Below are positions 22,883 to 33,119 of a stretch of DNA of 64,000 nt, piece after piece (within the stretch, counting starts at the first letter, position 1; each line of letters starts with the position of its first letter). Below the pieces are notes generated by a model. The model ran no database searches. It saw nothing but the letters and a program-made list of their open reading frames with translations, and had not been told where the DNA came from. Source of the stretch: Odiellus spinosus (lineage: Eukaryota > Arthropoda > Arachnida > Opiliones > Phalangiidae); the NCBI GenBank assembly GCA_963920705.1, contig OY987226.1:29224694-29288693 (forward strand). Direction: 5' to 3'. Position numbers and translations under genes: made by a program.

Positions 22883-24019
22883 AAGTTGGTTGTATAAACG
22901 TAGACGGGTTGAGCAAGGCCAAATTTAACGCTATTGCTAAAGTGGCGTCCAATAACAAACGGTCTATACAGGTGATAGGAGTGGTTGAAACAAAACAACG
23001 CAAAGAGACGGAAAAGTGTTTTGATATTAAAGGGTACAAGTGGTTACATGGTGAGAGGGATAAGGGGGGTGGTGGTGGTGTAGGTATGTGGGTGAGTAAT
23101 AAGTTGGCGTATAAACCAATCAGTATACCGGAGGACCTACTGGGTGAGGTTATTGGTGTGAAGATATCAGGGTCTAAACCATTATATGTGGTGGTGGTGT
23201 ATGTAGGAGTACATAACAGGAGGAATAGGCAAAAGAACCTAACGTTATGGGCGTACCTTAGGGAAGAATTGATGAGAATAGGAGGGGAGAGACTGTATGG
23301 TATTAGGTGATTTGAACGGGCATGTGGATATATTAGACTCGGGGGAAGCCATGCCTAAAGACAAAAACGGAGAAGAGTTGGTAAATTTAGGTAGAGAGTT
23401 TGACATACACAACCTGAATTTCAGTGAGGACAACGTTAATAAGTGTACTTATGTGGAAAAGAGGGTAAGGGGGGCAAGGTCTAGGATTGATTATGCCTTG
23501 GTGTCTGAGAGGTTACGGGAGTGTGGGGTCACGCTATTTATTGACGAAGACGATGAGCAGTGGGACGTGGGAAGTGACCACTGCGCCTTAGTGGTTTCTG
23601 TACCGGCTGAAGGTAGGGTTGCTCCTCGGCGTACTACACAAATTGGAGAGAGAGGTGCGGTGGCAGGAAGTAATAAAGTACGAGGGTGGAAAATCGATGA
23701 GGGTACAGATTGGGAGGCGTATAGGGGAGAGCTCGAGAAGCTTATTGATGGCATAAATTGGCTAGGCTCCGTAGATGAGATTAATGAGGAGATGAGAAAA
23801 GTTGTGACGCAGGCGGCGGAGAAGATGATTGGGCAGAAGAGTCCCCCAGGGAAAGGTCGTAAATTGGAACCGTGGTGGGACAAGGTACTGAGTGAGTTAA
23901 GGAGGGAAAAGAAACAAGCGAACAGAGCGTGGAGGCGAGCAGCTCGTTGTGAGGACAAGGATGTTAAACAAGTGGCTTGGGCTCATCTACAACAAAGAGG
24001 GCTTGGAAATCGGCGATAG
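22879..24019 (+). pseudogene. LINE AP-like endonuclease and linker
   Basis: Motifs in order: VGCINVDGLS (Asn), VVETKQR (Glu), VVVVYVGVH, a frame change near 23292, then MVLGDLNGHVD (Asp/Asn), SRIDYALVS and GSDHCALVV. The second block continues into a basic linker (EPWWDKVLSELRREKKQANR) typical of the segment before RT. The frame is lost again near 24000. Confidence 0.75.
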
Positions 24020-24425
24020 CGGAGAAGAAAGGGGAGTTTAATAGAAGGAAACTTCAGAGCATCGTGGAGGGGCACGGTCGTAGTCGGAAGTTTTGGGACC
24101 ATGTGAAACGTCTAGGAACGGACTCGAGCCGGAAGAGAGGGGGGGAGGGGCAGTTCTGGATGAGGAAGGGAGGAGAGTGGAAGATGGGGAAGGGATCAAG
24201 AGGAGGGTGCGGGAATATTGGGAGGGCTTATTGCGGGACGATAGTGGTCACTCCCAGGTGGACCAGGTGGGGTAGGAGTGGACCAGGCAGAAGGGAACAG
24301 GATTTGCAGGGAGATTGAAGTGCAGGAGGTGGTAAGTGAGTTAAAAAAGCTAAAACTGCGGAAAGCTGGAGGTAAAGATAGAATAGCTAATGAATTTTTA
24401 AGAGAGGGGCTGGAGCCTGGTACAG
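23977..24425 (+). pseudogene. LINE pre-RT linker, multiple frame changes
   Basis: Three overlapping frames share the pre-RT sequence: FNRRKLQSIVEG..KFWDHVKRLG, then REYWEGLLRDD, then EVVSELKKLKLRKAGGKD, the region preceding RT motif 1. G-run length changes (for example near 24140) explain the shifts. Confidence 0.55.
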
Positions 24426-26197
24426 GTGCTGACAAGACTGTTTAACAGAATTCTGGAAACAGGTCATTCCCCGCAGGCTTGGCGGGAGGGGCAGGTAACG
24501 CTTTTACATAAAGGCGGGGACGTGGAACAATTGGCCAACTATAGGGGTATTACGCTCAGTAGTAACGTGGAAAAGCTGTTTTGTAAAATTCTGGCTAGGC
24601 GTTTGACGGATTGGTTGGAAGAAACAAACACGTTGGGGGAGATTCAGAATGGTTTCAGAAAGGGGAGTGGTGTGACGGATAACCTCTTTATCCTAACATC
24701 AGTGATAGATGGGAGGAAACCGCTTTTTTGCTGTTTCATAGATTTTAAAAAGGCGTATGATAATGTGTGGCGTGAAGGGCTATGGGCTACCCTCAGGGAA
24801 AATGGGCTGGGGGGGGGGCGGTTTGAAGACATTATGCGAGACTTGTATGAGGGCACTAACTTGGACGTGAAGTGGGAGCCTTTTTCTGTGGAAGGGATAA
24901 TAACGTCAAAGGGACTTCGGCAGGGTTGCGTATTATCACCGATACTGTTTGCACTATACCTGAAACGCCTGGGTGATACGCTTATGGAATCGGGCCAGGG
25001 AGTGAACGTGGGGGAACTGAATATCCCGGCTTTGTTTTTTGCGGATGACGTGGTACTGATGGCTGAGTCAGGAAAAGCATTACAAATGCTTATGGACAGG
25101 GTTGGGGAGTTCGGTAAGACATGGAAATTGGAGGTAAATAGTGGAAAATCTAAAGTTATGATATTTGGACGCGGCGGGACGCATGGGAGGTGCTGGAATA
25201 TAGTAAATGTCAAGATCGACAGGACGGAGGAATACAAATACTTAGGGGTGACAGTTTCGAGTAGGGGTAAATGGTGGAGCAAATGGGAGAAACAGTTTAT
25301 GAAATCAGGACGAAGACTTATTGGACGTCTGAGGTATATGGCAGGGCAAAGTTGTAATAGAAGTTGGGTGGCTAGGGCGTTATGGGAGAACGTGGCAATG
25401 GGAGTTTTGGGCTATGGGTGTGAAGTGTTACCGTTGTCTGGAAGGGTACTTAAAGAATGGGAGTTTCTCCAATCTGAGATGGCAAGGTACATCTTAGGTG
25501 CTCATATAAGAACCAAGAAGGAGGCGTTGAGAGGAGATCTGGGGTGGTGGAAGGTGGAGGAATTCGCGGCGTTCAGGAAAGTAAAGATGGCGTGCCGGTA
25601 CAGAACAATGACTACGACGCGGTGGCCAAGGTCCGTGTTTGATTGGATGCGGAAGGAAGGCGTTGAAACACCGTGGTGGAAGGGGATGGCTAAAACAGAT
25701 GATGAGTTCGGGGCGTTAAATGGGGATTGGGGGAGGTGGTCCACGACCGTCGAAGCATTAGCCATGGCTCACGAGACAGCTGAGGAATGGGCATACAGAA
25801 ATTGGAAAGAGGTAGTTGACGGATCGGAATCTATGGGTCTTTATAGGAGTAAACAGGAACTCAAGAGGGAATGGTTTGCTGATAGCCAGGGTCGTGATGG
25901 AGAGCTTATTTTTAGGGGTAGGTCGAAGACTCTGGGGCTAAATTCTAGGAAGGCGGATTGGGGTATGAGGTTTAATAGGGGGTGTGTGTGTGGTGTGACC
26001 ATGATGACGAGACTTTAGAGCATGTTGTTTTTGGGTGTCAGGCGTACAAGGAGGATCGGGAAAGATTATTTGGTGATCTGGGGGGTACAGAAATAGAAGA
26101 GTTATTGGGCTTCGGAGTAGGGGATGGAAGGAAATTAGGTGAATTTTTAGTCCGAGTAGAGCAGAGGAGGGAGAGGCACGGGTTAGGCAAGTTATAA
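24426..26197 (+). pseudogene. LINE reverse transcriptase and zinc knuckle
   Basis: 530 open codons with all RT motifs: QVTLLHKGGD, YRGITLSS, FIDFKKAYDNV (catalytic Asp), GLRQGCVLSPILF, FFADDVVLMA (catalytic FADD) and YKYLGVTVSS. A frameshift in a GTGTGTGT run near 25990 separates the C-terminal block (25982-26197), which completes a C-x2-C-x7-H-x4-C knuckle and ends at GLGKL. RT is intact at sequence level. Confidence 0.8.
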
Positions 26198-26514
26198 ATC
26201 CTCCCCCTCTTACCCTTTCACCAGTACACCAGTATAACAATGATTTAGGGTACGTTATGGTAGGTTCGGTGAAGGTAATTGGAAGGGGTACGTATGCCGG
26301 GGTAGCCTTATGTAAGAATATGTTAAAATTGTATAATGATGTGTCGGGGCGATTAAAATGGGGTAGCTATGTGTAATAAATATGAAAAAAAATGTAACAA
26401 GGTGATGTGGAGCTGAAGATAAGTGCGGCCGCCAGGTTAATCTGGCCCGTTATGTAAATTACGGTTGTAATCTTGAATACATGGCCAATATTAAAGTTAA
26501 GTTAAGTTAAGAGC

Positions 26515-27324
26515 TAAGAACAGTTAAATCAACTATAGAGTTTGATACTCGAGCGGCTAAAGGACCAATATCTAGTTAGAATGCAAAAATGTCTCGAAGA
26601 AATTAAAAAACAAATGACGAAATACTTTTGGTAGAAGATTTTTTTGAATTCGCAGAATGATAGAGATATCGTGTAGTTTCTAGACGGTGCGAATTAGAGC
26701 TCTCGTTCAGAAGACTCGACCAAGTCGATCCGGCGCTAATATTTGGCATGATTGAAGAGATTCTCTATGATGAGATTGAGAAATTCTTTCTGGGACCCAA
26801 CATGGTGCATATTCCTATCTTACTCAGTTCGACATTTATAAAGCGCTGTACCGTTTACACACACCAGCGCTATGATCCGCCGTCTTATCATCACCGCGTC
26901 CGGGACCGAGAAGGTCGATACCAGCAAAACCACATCCATGGAAAGTGGTCAGCAAAGTACAGAGCGAACCAACCAAAAACATAGTGAGCTTGACTGTCGT
27001 CCTCGACTCGGTGAGGCTTTGGAAACATAAGACCTAGGGAGCCGACAGCGGAGAGCGCATTCGACACTAATGCACCATCCACCAAAAACTCTACCCAATC
27101 AAAACCTGAGCCCGAGATGTGATCACATAAACGGTCCGCTCATCTTAGGGGCGTGCGCACCCCGGGAGAATGTTACTCCCACACGGGGCCGACTTTGTTC
27201 AGCAGAGCCGATCACACCTCAACTCAGTAGAAAGGGAGTGTGTCACTCTTCGTCATGAGTCCTTTAGGCCTAGGAACCCAGCTCAACCCCCCCACCGCGG
27301 GAAGGTGGTGACACGCGGGGGATT
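26515..27324. other. No gene recognised
   Basis: Mixed-composition DNA; the part from about 26890 to 27320 is GC-richer than its neighbours. Short open frames (26748-26984, 27070-27394) have no domain. It may be a fragment of an unrecognised repeat. Confidence 0.4.
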
Positions 27325-27447
27325 CCTATCTTACCGAAAAACTTCACGGCCTAAAAAACTGCTAGTCGTAGATAAGATTGTCCACTTTTTTTAGACATAA
27401 AAAAATGGCCCCTTTTTTAGGCCGTGAAGTTTTTCGATAAGATAGGA
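27325..27447. repeat. 34-bp inverted repeat hairpin
   Basis: CCTATCTTACCGAAAAACTT onward (27325-27358) recurs inverted at 27413-27447 with one mismatch and a 54-bp loop. It could be a small palindromic MITE or end fragment. Confidence 0.8.
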
Positions 27448-28920
27448 GTTGTGTTCGTGTTTTGTCTGATGAAACATATTCCTTGGGAGAATTATAGTAG
27501 GTGTAAAAACGTCATACTACACAGTTGTTTCATGTAGTATTAATAATTCTGCCAAGCCCCTCGGATAGATATTCCCTACCTTACAGGCCCGCTTTTAGTT
27601 AAGCACACAATCAGGAGATAACGAATATTTTTAGCCCCATTTTAGACAATACTTTTAAGTCGTATAACTGAAATAGTATTGTTGCTACACAACCAAATTT
27701 TCTTCAATTTTGTATGCCATCCTGAAGAAGCTTTGTTCCAAAATTTATAAGGGTCTGTGGGAGGTAAGGCTATCAAAATCAACATTGCTACTCGGAATCG
27801 TCCCTATATTTAAACATTGAGGGCCTTTCTTCAAAGGTTAATAGTATTCGGTACAATGATTGCCTCGCTGTAAACTTTCGGATTTCGATGCAATAATCAC
27901 CACACCGTCGAAAAATCAATGAAATGTTTTGGTGAGTGGACCTTTTGGTTTACCCCATTAAACTACCCAAAATTGAATAAAAACCGTAACCCCTCTTTAA
28001 AATCCCCTTTCATATCCGATCACGTGCTTAATCCACGTGAATCCTCTTTTTTCGTTTTTAACCGTTAATTGCCTCTCGTGAATTTTGGATTCCCAAATTA
28101 GGTATATATTATTGAATATGACAATACCCGCTAGAGACTACACCATTTCAATTTGAATTTCCAAGATTAAACCTACAAAACAAAAAAAAAAAAAAAAAAA
28201 AAAAAAACTTAAAGCTGCACTTACACCCCATTCCACAGAAATTAAGAAACTGCACCTAGAACCCTCTGGAACTGAACAAACTACCTCCTACGCCCTCTAG
28301 AACCCTGCTAGAAATCCTGGCAAAGTATTTCCAAGAATAATTCGCCGGGCGTCGGGCACCCAACCCGGCTAACCGTCTGGCCACCTTGCCGCACTAAAAT
28401 AACTGATCCCCGTTGGCACTCCTTTTTGCCGGTTACATCATTTTGTTCAACGCCGGCTAGTATAGACCCTCATCGTCGCTGTATATCAACTCGTCGAATT
28501 CTAAAAAGTTTGAGTCAAACGAGCCAGTCCACGACGATGGGTAGCTACCGACGTTTATGTGTAAAATGGACTTCCATTTCTTCCTTAAGTTGATAATAAT
28601 CGACGAAATTTCAATGGCTGGCCATATTTACATAACACTCAAATTTACATAAGCCATATTTACATAACGCCCCAATTTACAGTCATATTTACATAACACT
28701 CAATTTACATTTATCCAGATCAATGATTTATCTTGAACTACCGTTCTCTCTGTTTACCACAATTCCATTTAGTTAGGTTAAGAGGGATTCTTCTAAAATA
28801 GACTAAATTTCCCTTCTTTTTTTTTTAAATCAAGACTACTTTTTATATGGTGTAGTAATTTTTTAGTTATTTTCGTTGGGCCTCCCACTCTCAACCACCC
28901 TCACACTGCCTTATAAAATT
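27448..28920. other. No gene; A26 run and short repeats
   Basis: AT-rich. An uninterrupted A26 run at 28182-28207 could be the tail of a processed or LINE-mobilised insertion. A CATATTTACATAAC motif repeats three times at about 28620-28705. I see no coding region. Confidence 0.5.
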
Positions 28921-29760
28921 AAGCAGGTGATTTTTCGCTCAATTTCCGGTATTCCCTATATATTAATACCTCTGACACATGTTTTAAAGTTATAGAGCTC
29001 CTTCTTGCTCTCATTATGAACTCGGCAATTGAAAAAAGTCTTCCTACCTCCGCTGATGTTGCCGGTACAGCCGAGTAACGTCTCGCTAATATTGATAAAG
29101 CCGGGAACTCTTTTCCTTTCGTACTCAAATAATTCAGGGCCACATAAATTGCGTAGATCTTTGTTCATTTAGGTAAATCTCGACCTCTTTCACAGTTCTT
29201 GGGGCGACTGACACCGTTGGCATTGGCAACGCCAAAAAGCTGAAAGGGTTGTAAGTTTCCACAGAATCCTCACTCAACGGCTCTCCAGAACTATTCTCGT
29301 TGAGTTCCAGTTTCTCCTTCAAAATTGCAGTTTTGATTACAATCTCTGCACTCGTTTTTGAGGGGCATTTAAAACTGGGGTTTGTGGCTATCCAAGGTGG
29401 ATGCGCATAGCTGCCTAGAAATCAAAACATGTTTTAAACTACTTATAAGCAAGATTTAATTAAGAAGGCAGGATGCTATCCATGAGAATTTCAAAACGAG
29501 ATCAATAATGTGTAGGTGCCCAATTTATTGAAGTTATGAGTTTGTCTAATAATAATAATAATTTTACATAAGGAATCAGAAAAAGTACTATCTTTTAGTA
29601 AATTTTTAAAGGGATACCATTAGCTATCTTGGAAAATGGTCTACTTACTGTCCAACAGCAGACATTTTTGATTCGGGTCTAAAATTGACGCCAAAATGTA
29701 TGTCTCGTCGTCGAGAACGTCTTTGAATCTCAGTTCCAAATTATCCAGAAGATATTTTTT
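28921..29760 (-). pseudogene. hAT transposase 3' exons
   Basis: The upstream exon segment (29760-29652) contains ILASILDPNQK, the conserved patch before the hAT C-terminal domain. A donor GACA/GTAAGT at 29651 and an acceptor TTTCTAG near 29415 define an intron of about 237 bp that joins in phase. The last exon (29414-28921) contains the dimerisation domain: FPALSILARRYSAVPATSAEVGRLFS. A 1-nt frame change near 29140 breaks it. The DNA-binding and catalytic parts are not present upstream. Confidence 0.75.
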
Positions 29761-30017
29761 TAAATTATCAAATTTTTAGCTACACCAAAAGTGTAGCTAT
29801 TACATTCGATGGTTCGTCGGCGCCGCCGCCGCCGTTGGAAATGAAAATCAAGTAGTCGCGTAAAAGCTTGATAAACACGAATACCCTTCAATGAACTGTT
29901 AGTGTTCGCAATTGCGTCATCGGAGGAATACGTCATTTCCCTCTGCGTTTGAATTTCCAATGAAATTCATGTTTAAGTTACTAGCTTTTTCTTGCTATAT
30001 AAGTTTACCCACTATGA

Positions 30018-30343
30018 TCAAGAATTCATTCTTGTTCCATAAGAATATGGGAGGGCCGCGATTAAATAACCATCCTCCCAAACTTTGTAGCAAAAGTTCG
30101 TCTGCTTCGAATTGATTTTTCGAGTAAATCACTCCTGACATCTATTATTAACCCGCGCCACTAACGACCTTGACATAATATTTCGGGTAATAAAAATGGA
30201 GCCGACCGAAAAAAGATCTAAGCGTACAAATGTTGCGAAAATTGTAGACGAACTTTTGTTACAAAGTTTGGGAGGATGATACCAGAGGCTAAAGCTATGC
30301 TCCCATATTCTTATGGGACCAGAATGGATTCTTGCTATGATTC
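30018..30343. repeat. Imperfect inverted repeat, about 90-bp arms
   Basis: TTCCATAAGAATATGGGAGG and CATCCTCCCAAACTTTGTA (30038-30092) recur inverted at about 30252-30330, around a 140-bp centre. Probably a decayed MITE. Confidence 0.75.
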
Positions 30344-30589
30344 ATTGTACAGCAGCTACCGTTACTCGTTTGTTATTTAATAATGCTCCACGAACGCCTT
30401 ATATACTATCTTTTGGTTGCGAGTCTATTTTAGCCTTCTGAGGTTATAACTATTAATGAATTGAAACGTAATATTCATTTAAATTAAAATTAAAACTATC
30501 TAAATGATTTAACTTAATCTAAAAACGGATGTTGATGAAAATTTTATTTAATTTAGAAAATATTTTATTAGAGATTCATTAGATAAAAG

Positions 30590-31055
30590 CGCGTTTTCAC
30601 GGATGTCCAAGATAAAATGACTTGATAAATATTAGATATAAAGGCGCGTTAACACGAGTATCCAAGATAAAATAGAAATTAAGATTAGATATAAAGGCGC
30701 GTTCACACGGGTATCCAAGGTTAAAATAAAGATTAGATTTAAAGGCGCGTTCACACGGGTTTATAAGTTGAAAATAAATATTAGATGTAAAGACACGTTT
30801 AAAAGATAAATTAATAAAGATTAGATGTAAAGGCGCGTTCACACGGATCTATAAGTCGAAAATAAATAAATATTAAAAATAAAGCCGCGTTCACAAGATA
30901 AATTAATAAAGATTATGTATAAAGCCGCGTTCACAAAAGATAAATTAATAAAGATTAGATATAAAGGTGCGTTCACACGGATTTAAAAGTAGAAAATAAA
31001 TAAATATTTGATATAAAGCCGCGTTCACAAGATAAATTAATAATGATTAAATATA
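30590..31055. repeat. Tandem array with GGCGCGTTCACACGGG units
   Basis: About nine irregular units of 40-60 bp: GCGCGTTCACACGGGT, then ATCCAAGATAAAAT or AAGTTGAAAATAAATA, then GATTAGATATAAAG. Single units recur at 39863-39900, 41308-41335, 51509-51540 and 62757-62850. It lies just before the Polinton-type ATPase locus and resembles the internal or terminal repeats of large DNA transposons. Confidence 0.8.
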
Positions 31056-31105
31056 AAAATGAAAAGTGGAAAAGTGAAAAGTGGAAAAATGAAGTGTCAT
31101 TGGTT

Positions 31106-31297
31106 TCAAGTGTCATTGGTGTAACTATTCTTATGGGCTTGACCATCTTGTTCTACTTCCACTTCAAATGTCTCCTTGAAAACCGTTAGGAGTCCATCTA
31201 ACACCTTGGGGGTCATTAATCCCGATTTCTGAAAGTAATCGGTGGACTTCTTTAAAGGTCTTAATAAGGCCACCAGCTCCTTGGCTAATTCTTCCAC
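31106..31297 (-). CDS. Hypothetical small acidic protein
   Basis: 63 codons, leucine- and glutamate-rich, predicted mostly helical (ELAKELVALLRPLKKS). Divergent to the ATPase gene, with a 320-bp intergenic region that holds the ATPase promoter. It could belong to the same Polinton-type element. No family recognised. Confidence 0.35.
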   Translation of the reverse strand: MEELAKELVALLRPLKKSTDYFQKSGLMTPKVLDGLLTVFKETFEVEVEQDGQAHKNSYTNDT

Positions 31298-31478
31298 ATC
31301 TTCATCATATGAAGATAGGGTTAACTATGAATTTCGTCAATCATGTATGTTTAGAATGCGTATTTAATGCGTGTTCGAACCAATATTAAAACCAATACTG
31401 CAACTGAAACAAATGAAATATGAGTCATATAGGAAAAACCCAACACGTCATTGAATCAAAGGTTACATATCTTCAGTG

Positions 31479-31486
31479 TATAAAAG
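31479..31486 (+). promoter_or_regulatory. TATA box upstream of ATPase gene
   Basis: TATAAAAG, 138 bp before the ATPase ATG. A GTAAGT at about 31556 and a TATTCAG at about 31590 could bound a short 5'-leader intron. Confidence 0.45.
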
Positions 31487-31623
31487 CTATCTTCATCGTA
31501 TAGATAAGACTATTTTACATCGTTCACGATACTCATCTAGACCTGCGCTCTTCCGGTAAGTATTTTAAAAATTCTTATGGCATATATATTCAGTGATACT
31601 TCAATTCTCTCTCATTTATCGAT

Positions 31624-32259
31624 ATGGATTTAAGTCTGCAACACCCTTTTAACGGACTGGTGGCCGGTGTAACGGGATGTGGAAAAAGCGTCTTTGTTGC
31701 GAAATTAATTGAGCACAAGGAAATTATTATTTTCCCCACACCCGAACGAATGATATGGTGTTACACTAAATACCTGGACAAACTATTTAATTCCATATCG
31801 AGTCATACCCCAAGCGTAGAATTTCATGAGGGGCTATTGGATGTAGACACTTTAAATGCTAACGTTAGAAACTTCGTTATATTAGACGACCTTTTATGCG
31901 AAATCGCTAATAATAAGGACGTGCCCAACTTGTTTATTCGTGGATACCATCATCGGAATACATCAGTACTAATTTTAATGCAAAACCTCTACTACCCAGG
32001 AAAAGAAATTCGAACCTTGAATCTCAACGCTCATTATCTGATAATCTTCAAAACACCGAGAGACCAATCTGCGATTCTACATTTGGCGAAACAAATTTCT
32101 CCAGTCAACAGCAAATACGTCGTAGACGCGTTCAGGCAAGCTGCAGCTATCAGTTTCGGATATCTATTAGTAGACCTCAAAGCCACAACCCCGAAAGATA
32201 GAAGATTAAAGACCGGGATATTACCAGGAGAACAAACCGCCTTTTTTGTACCAAAATGA
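31624..32259 (+). CDS. Polinton/Maverick-type DNA packaging ATPase
   Basis: 211 codons, full length for this family. Walker A GVTGCGKS at residues 15-22, a Walker B NFVILDD at 83-89, then the family-typical QNLYYPGKEIRTLNLNAHY and FKTPRD region (about 121-145). The FtsK/HerA-like ATPase of Polintons, adintoviruses and virophages is thought to pump element DNA into capsids. The ATG follows a TATA box by 138 bp. The stop overlaps the next ATG (ATGA), as in compact viral gene layouts. The frame is intact, with no stops. Assignment is from motif order, not a search. Confidence 0.85.
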   Translation: MDLSLQHPFNGLVAGVTGCGKSVFVAKLIEHKEIIIFPTPERMIWCYTKYLDKLFNSISSHTPSVEFHEGLLDVDTLNANVRNFVILDDLLCEIANNKDVPNLFIRGYHHRNTSVLILMQNLYYPGKEIRTLNLNAHYLIIFKTPRDQSAILHLAKQISPVNSKYVVDAFRQAAAISFGYLLVDLKATTPKDRRLKTGILPGEQTAFFVPK

Positions 32260-32447
32260 CCGGAATCATCGAAGCAAACTTCTTCAGAGTCCATGGCAAA
32301 TGGATTGTGAAAGAAGTAACACTATTCGTGAAGGAGACGGGCGAACACGAGGTCTGGATATTTAAAGCACCATTCCCTTTCACGGACTTGTTGTTGTACA
32401 AGTTGGGAAACCAAAATATAACCTCCCCGACCCCGACGTTAAGGTAA
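32256..32447 (+). CDS. Small ORF with FKAPFPF motif, Polinton-associated
   Basis: 63 codons whose ATG overlaps the ATPase stop. The pattern KWIVKEVTLFV then IFKAPFPFTDL resembles, from memory, the N-terminus of a family of uncharacterised proteins (FKPPFPF motif) seen in invertebrate Polinton-like loci. The family is normally longer, so this one is probably truncated. Function unknown. Confidence 0.5.
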   Translation: MTGIIEANFFRVHGKWIVKEVTLFVKETGEHEVWIFKAPFPFTDLLLYKLGNQNITSPTPTLR

Positions 32448-32602
32448 TCTAACCTAACCTAATCCTACCTAAAATAAAAGATGAAAAGAAATGTAGAGTA
32501 TTGGATGAGTAGAGGAAACAGCGTGCATTTCAATCATAATTCTCTATTTTACGGAGTATAAGTATTTTCCCTTAACCTCAAGGATACAGAGAATGCAAAA
32601 GA

Positions 32603-32763
32603 ATGTCATGCGTTACCCATAATTATATGCGGCAGGTCGTAGACTCTTTAATATACACACCAAATGAAATGTCCTGCGTTACCCATAATTATATGCGGCA
32701 TGGCGTAGATTTCATAATTGACACACCAAATGAAATTTATTTTCTAAATAAATATGTAAAATA
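32603..32763 (+). pseudogene. Two-repeat peptide ORF interrupted by BEL/Pao
   Basis: The DNA at about 32600-32735 is a tandem duplication of about 66 bp encoding MSCVTHNYMR..VD..I.TPNE twice. The frame runs into the BEL/Pao insertion at 32764; beyond it (38866) only a few codons remain before a stop. So the insertion hit the last codons. Function unknown; the repeat may simply be satellite. Confidence 0.35.
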
Positions 32764-33097
32764 TGTGAAATGTAGAGAATTCGAGAATCAGCACTTCCGT
32801 TTAAATGGGTTAAATAAACTTAGTGTTCTCTAACATTAATCGCAACTGAATATAACTAAGGAATCAATGACTTCAATAAAGACGATAAGTTAAAACTTAA
32901 TTAGAACATTTATTATAAGCGTAAATTGTGTACAGGTTAAAATCCAACTAACTCATTTAAGTTTTTACATCTCTTTATATATCTAAGTTTTATTTTTTAT
33001 TGCCGTTAATTTGACGTTTGTTCAATTATAATTAAAAAACATGAATAATGATAAGAACGATGAAGCGAAAGATCATTTTTTAAGTCTATTTTTTACA
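32764..33097 (-). repeat. BEL/Pao 3' LTR
   Basis: 334 bp, TGTGAAATG at one end and TTTTTTACA at the other. It differs from the other LTR at one base (TATATATCTAAG against TATATATATAAG). Confidence 0.95.
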
Positions 33098-33107
33098 CTC
33101 CCCCGAA
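33098..33107 (-). promoter_or_regulatory. BEL/Pao polypurine tract
   Basis: On the element strand TTCGGGGGAG immediately precedes the 3' LTR. It would prime plus-strand DNA synthesis. Confidence 0.8.
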
Positions 33108-33119
33108 TGATATTATGGG

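Larger units (their letters stand above)
22615..26512 (+). mobile_element. Plus-strand APE LINE, frameshifted
   Basis: ORF1-like start (22628), endonuclease (22879-23620), linker, reverse transcriptase (24430-25270), C-terminal zinc knuckle (25985-26080) and a 3' end of short AAGTTA repeats (about 26492-26512). At least five frame changes are visible (about 23292, 24000, 24130, 24420, 26000). G-rich coding composition differs from the AT-rich surroundings. The clade (CR1/L2/RTE-like or other Jockey-superfamily) was not resolved. Confidence 0.85.

Noticed and set aside
26890..27320. GC-richer block considered as rRNA or other RNA gene
   Set aside because: No rRNA or tRNA signature could be recognised by eye.
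30597..30842. 81-codon minus-strand ORF with repeated NAPLHLIFI
   Set aside because: Translation of the CACACGGG tandem array.
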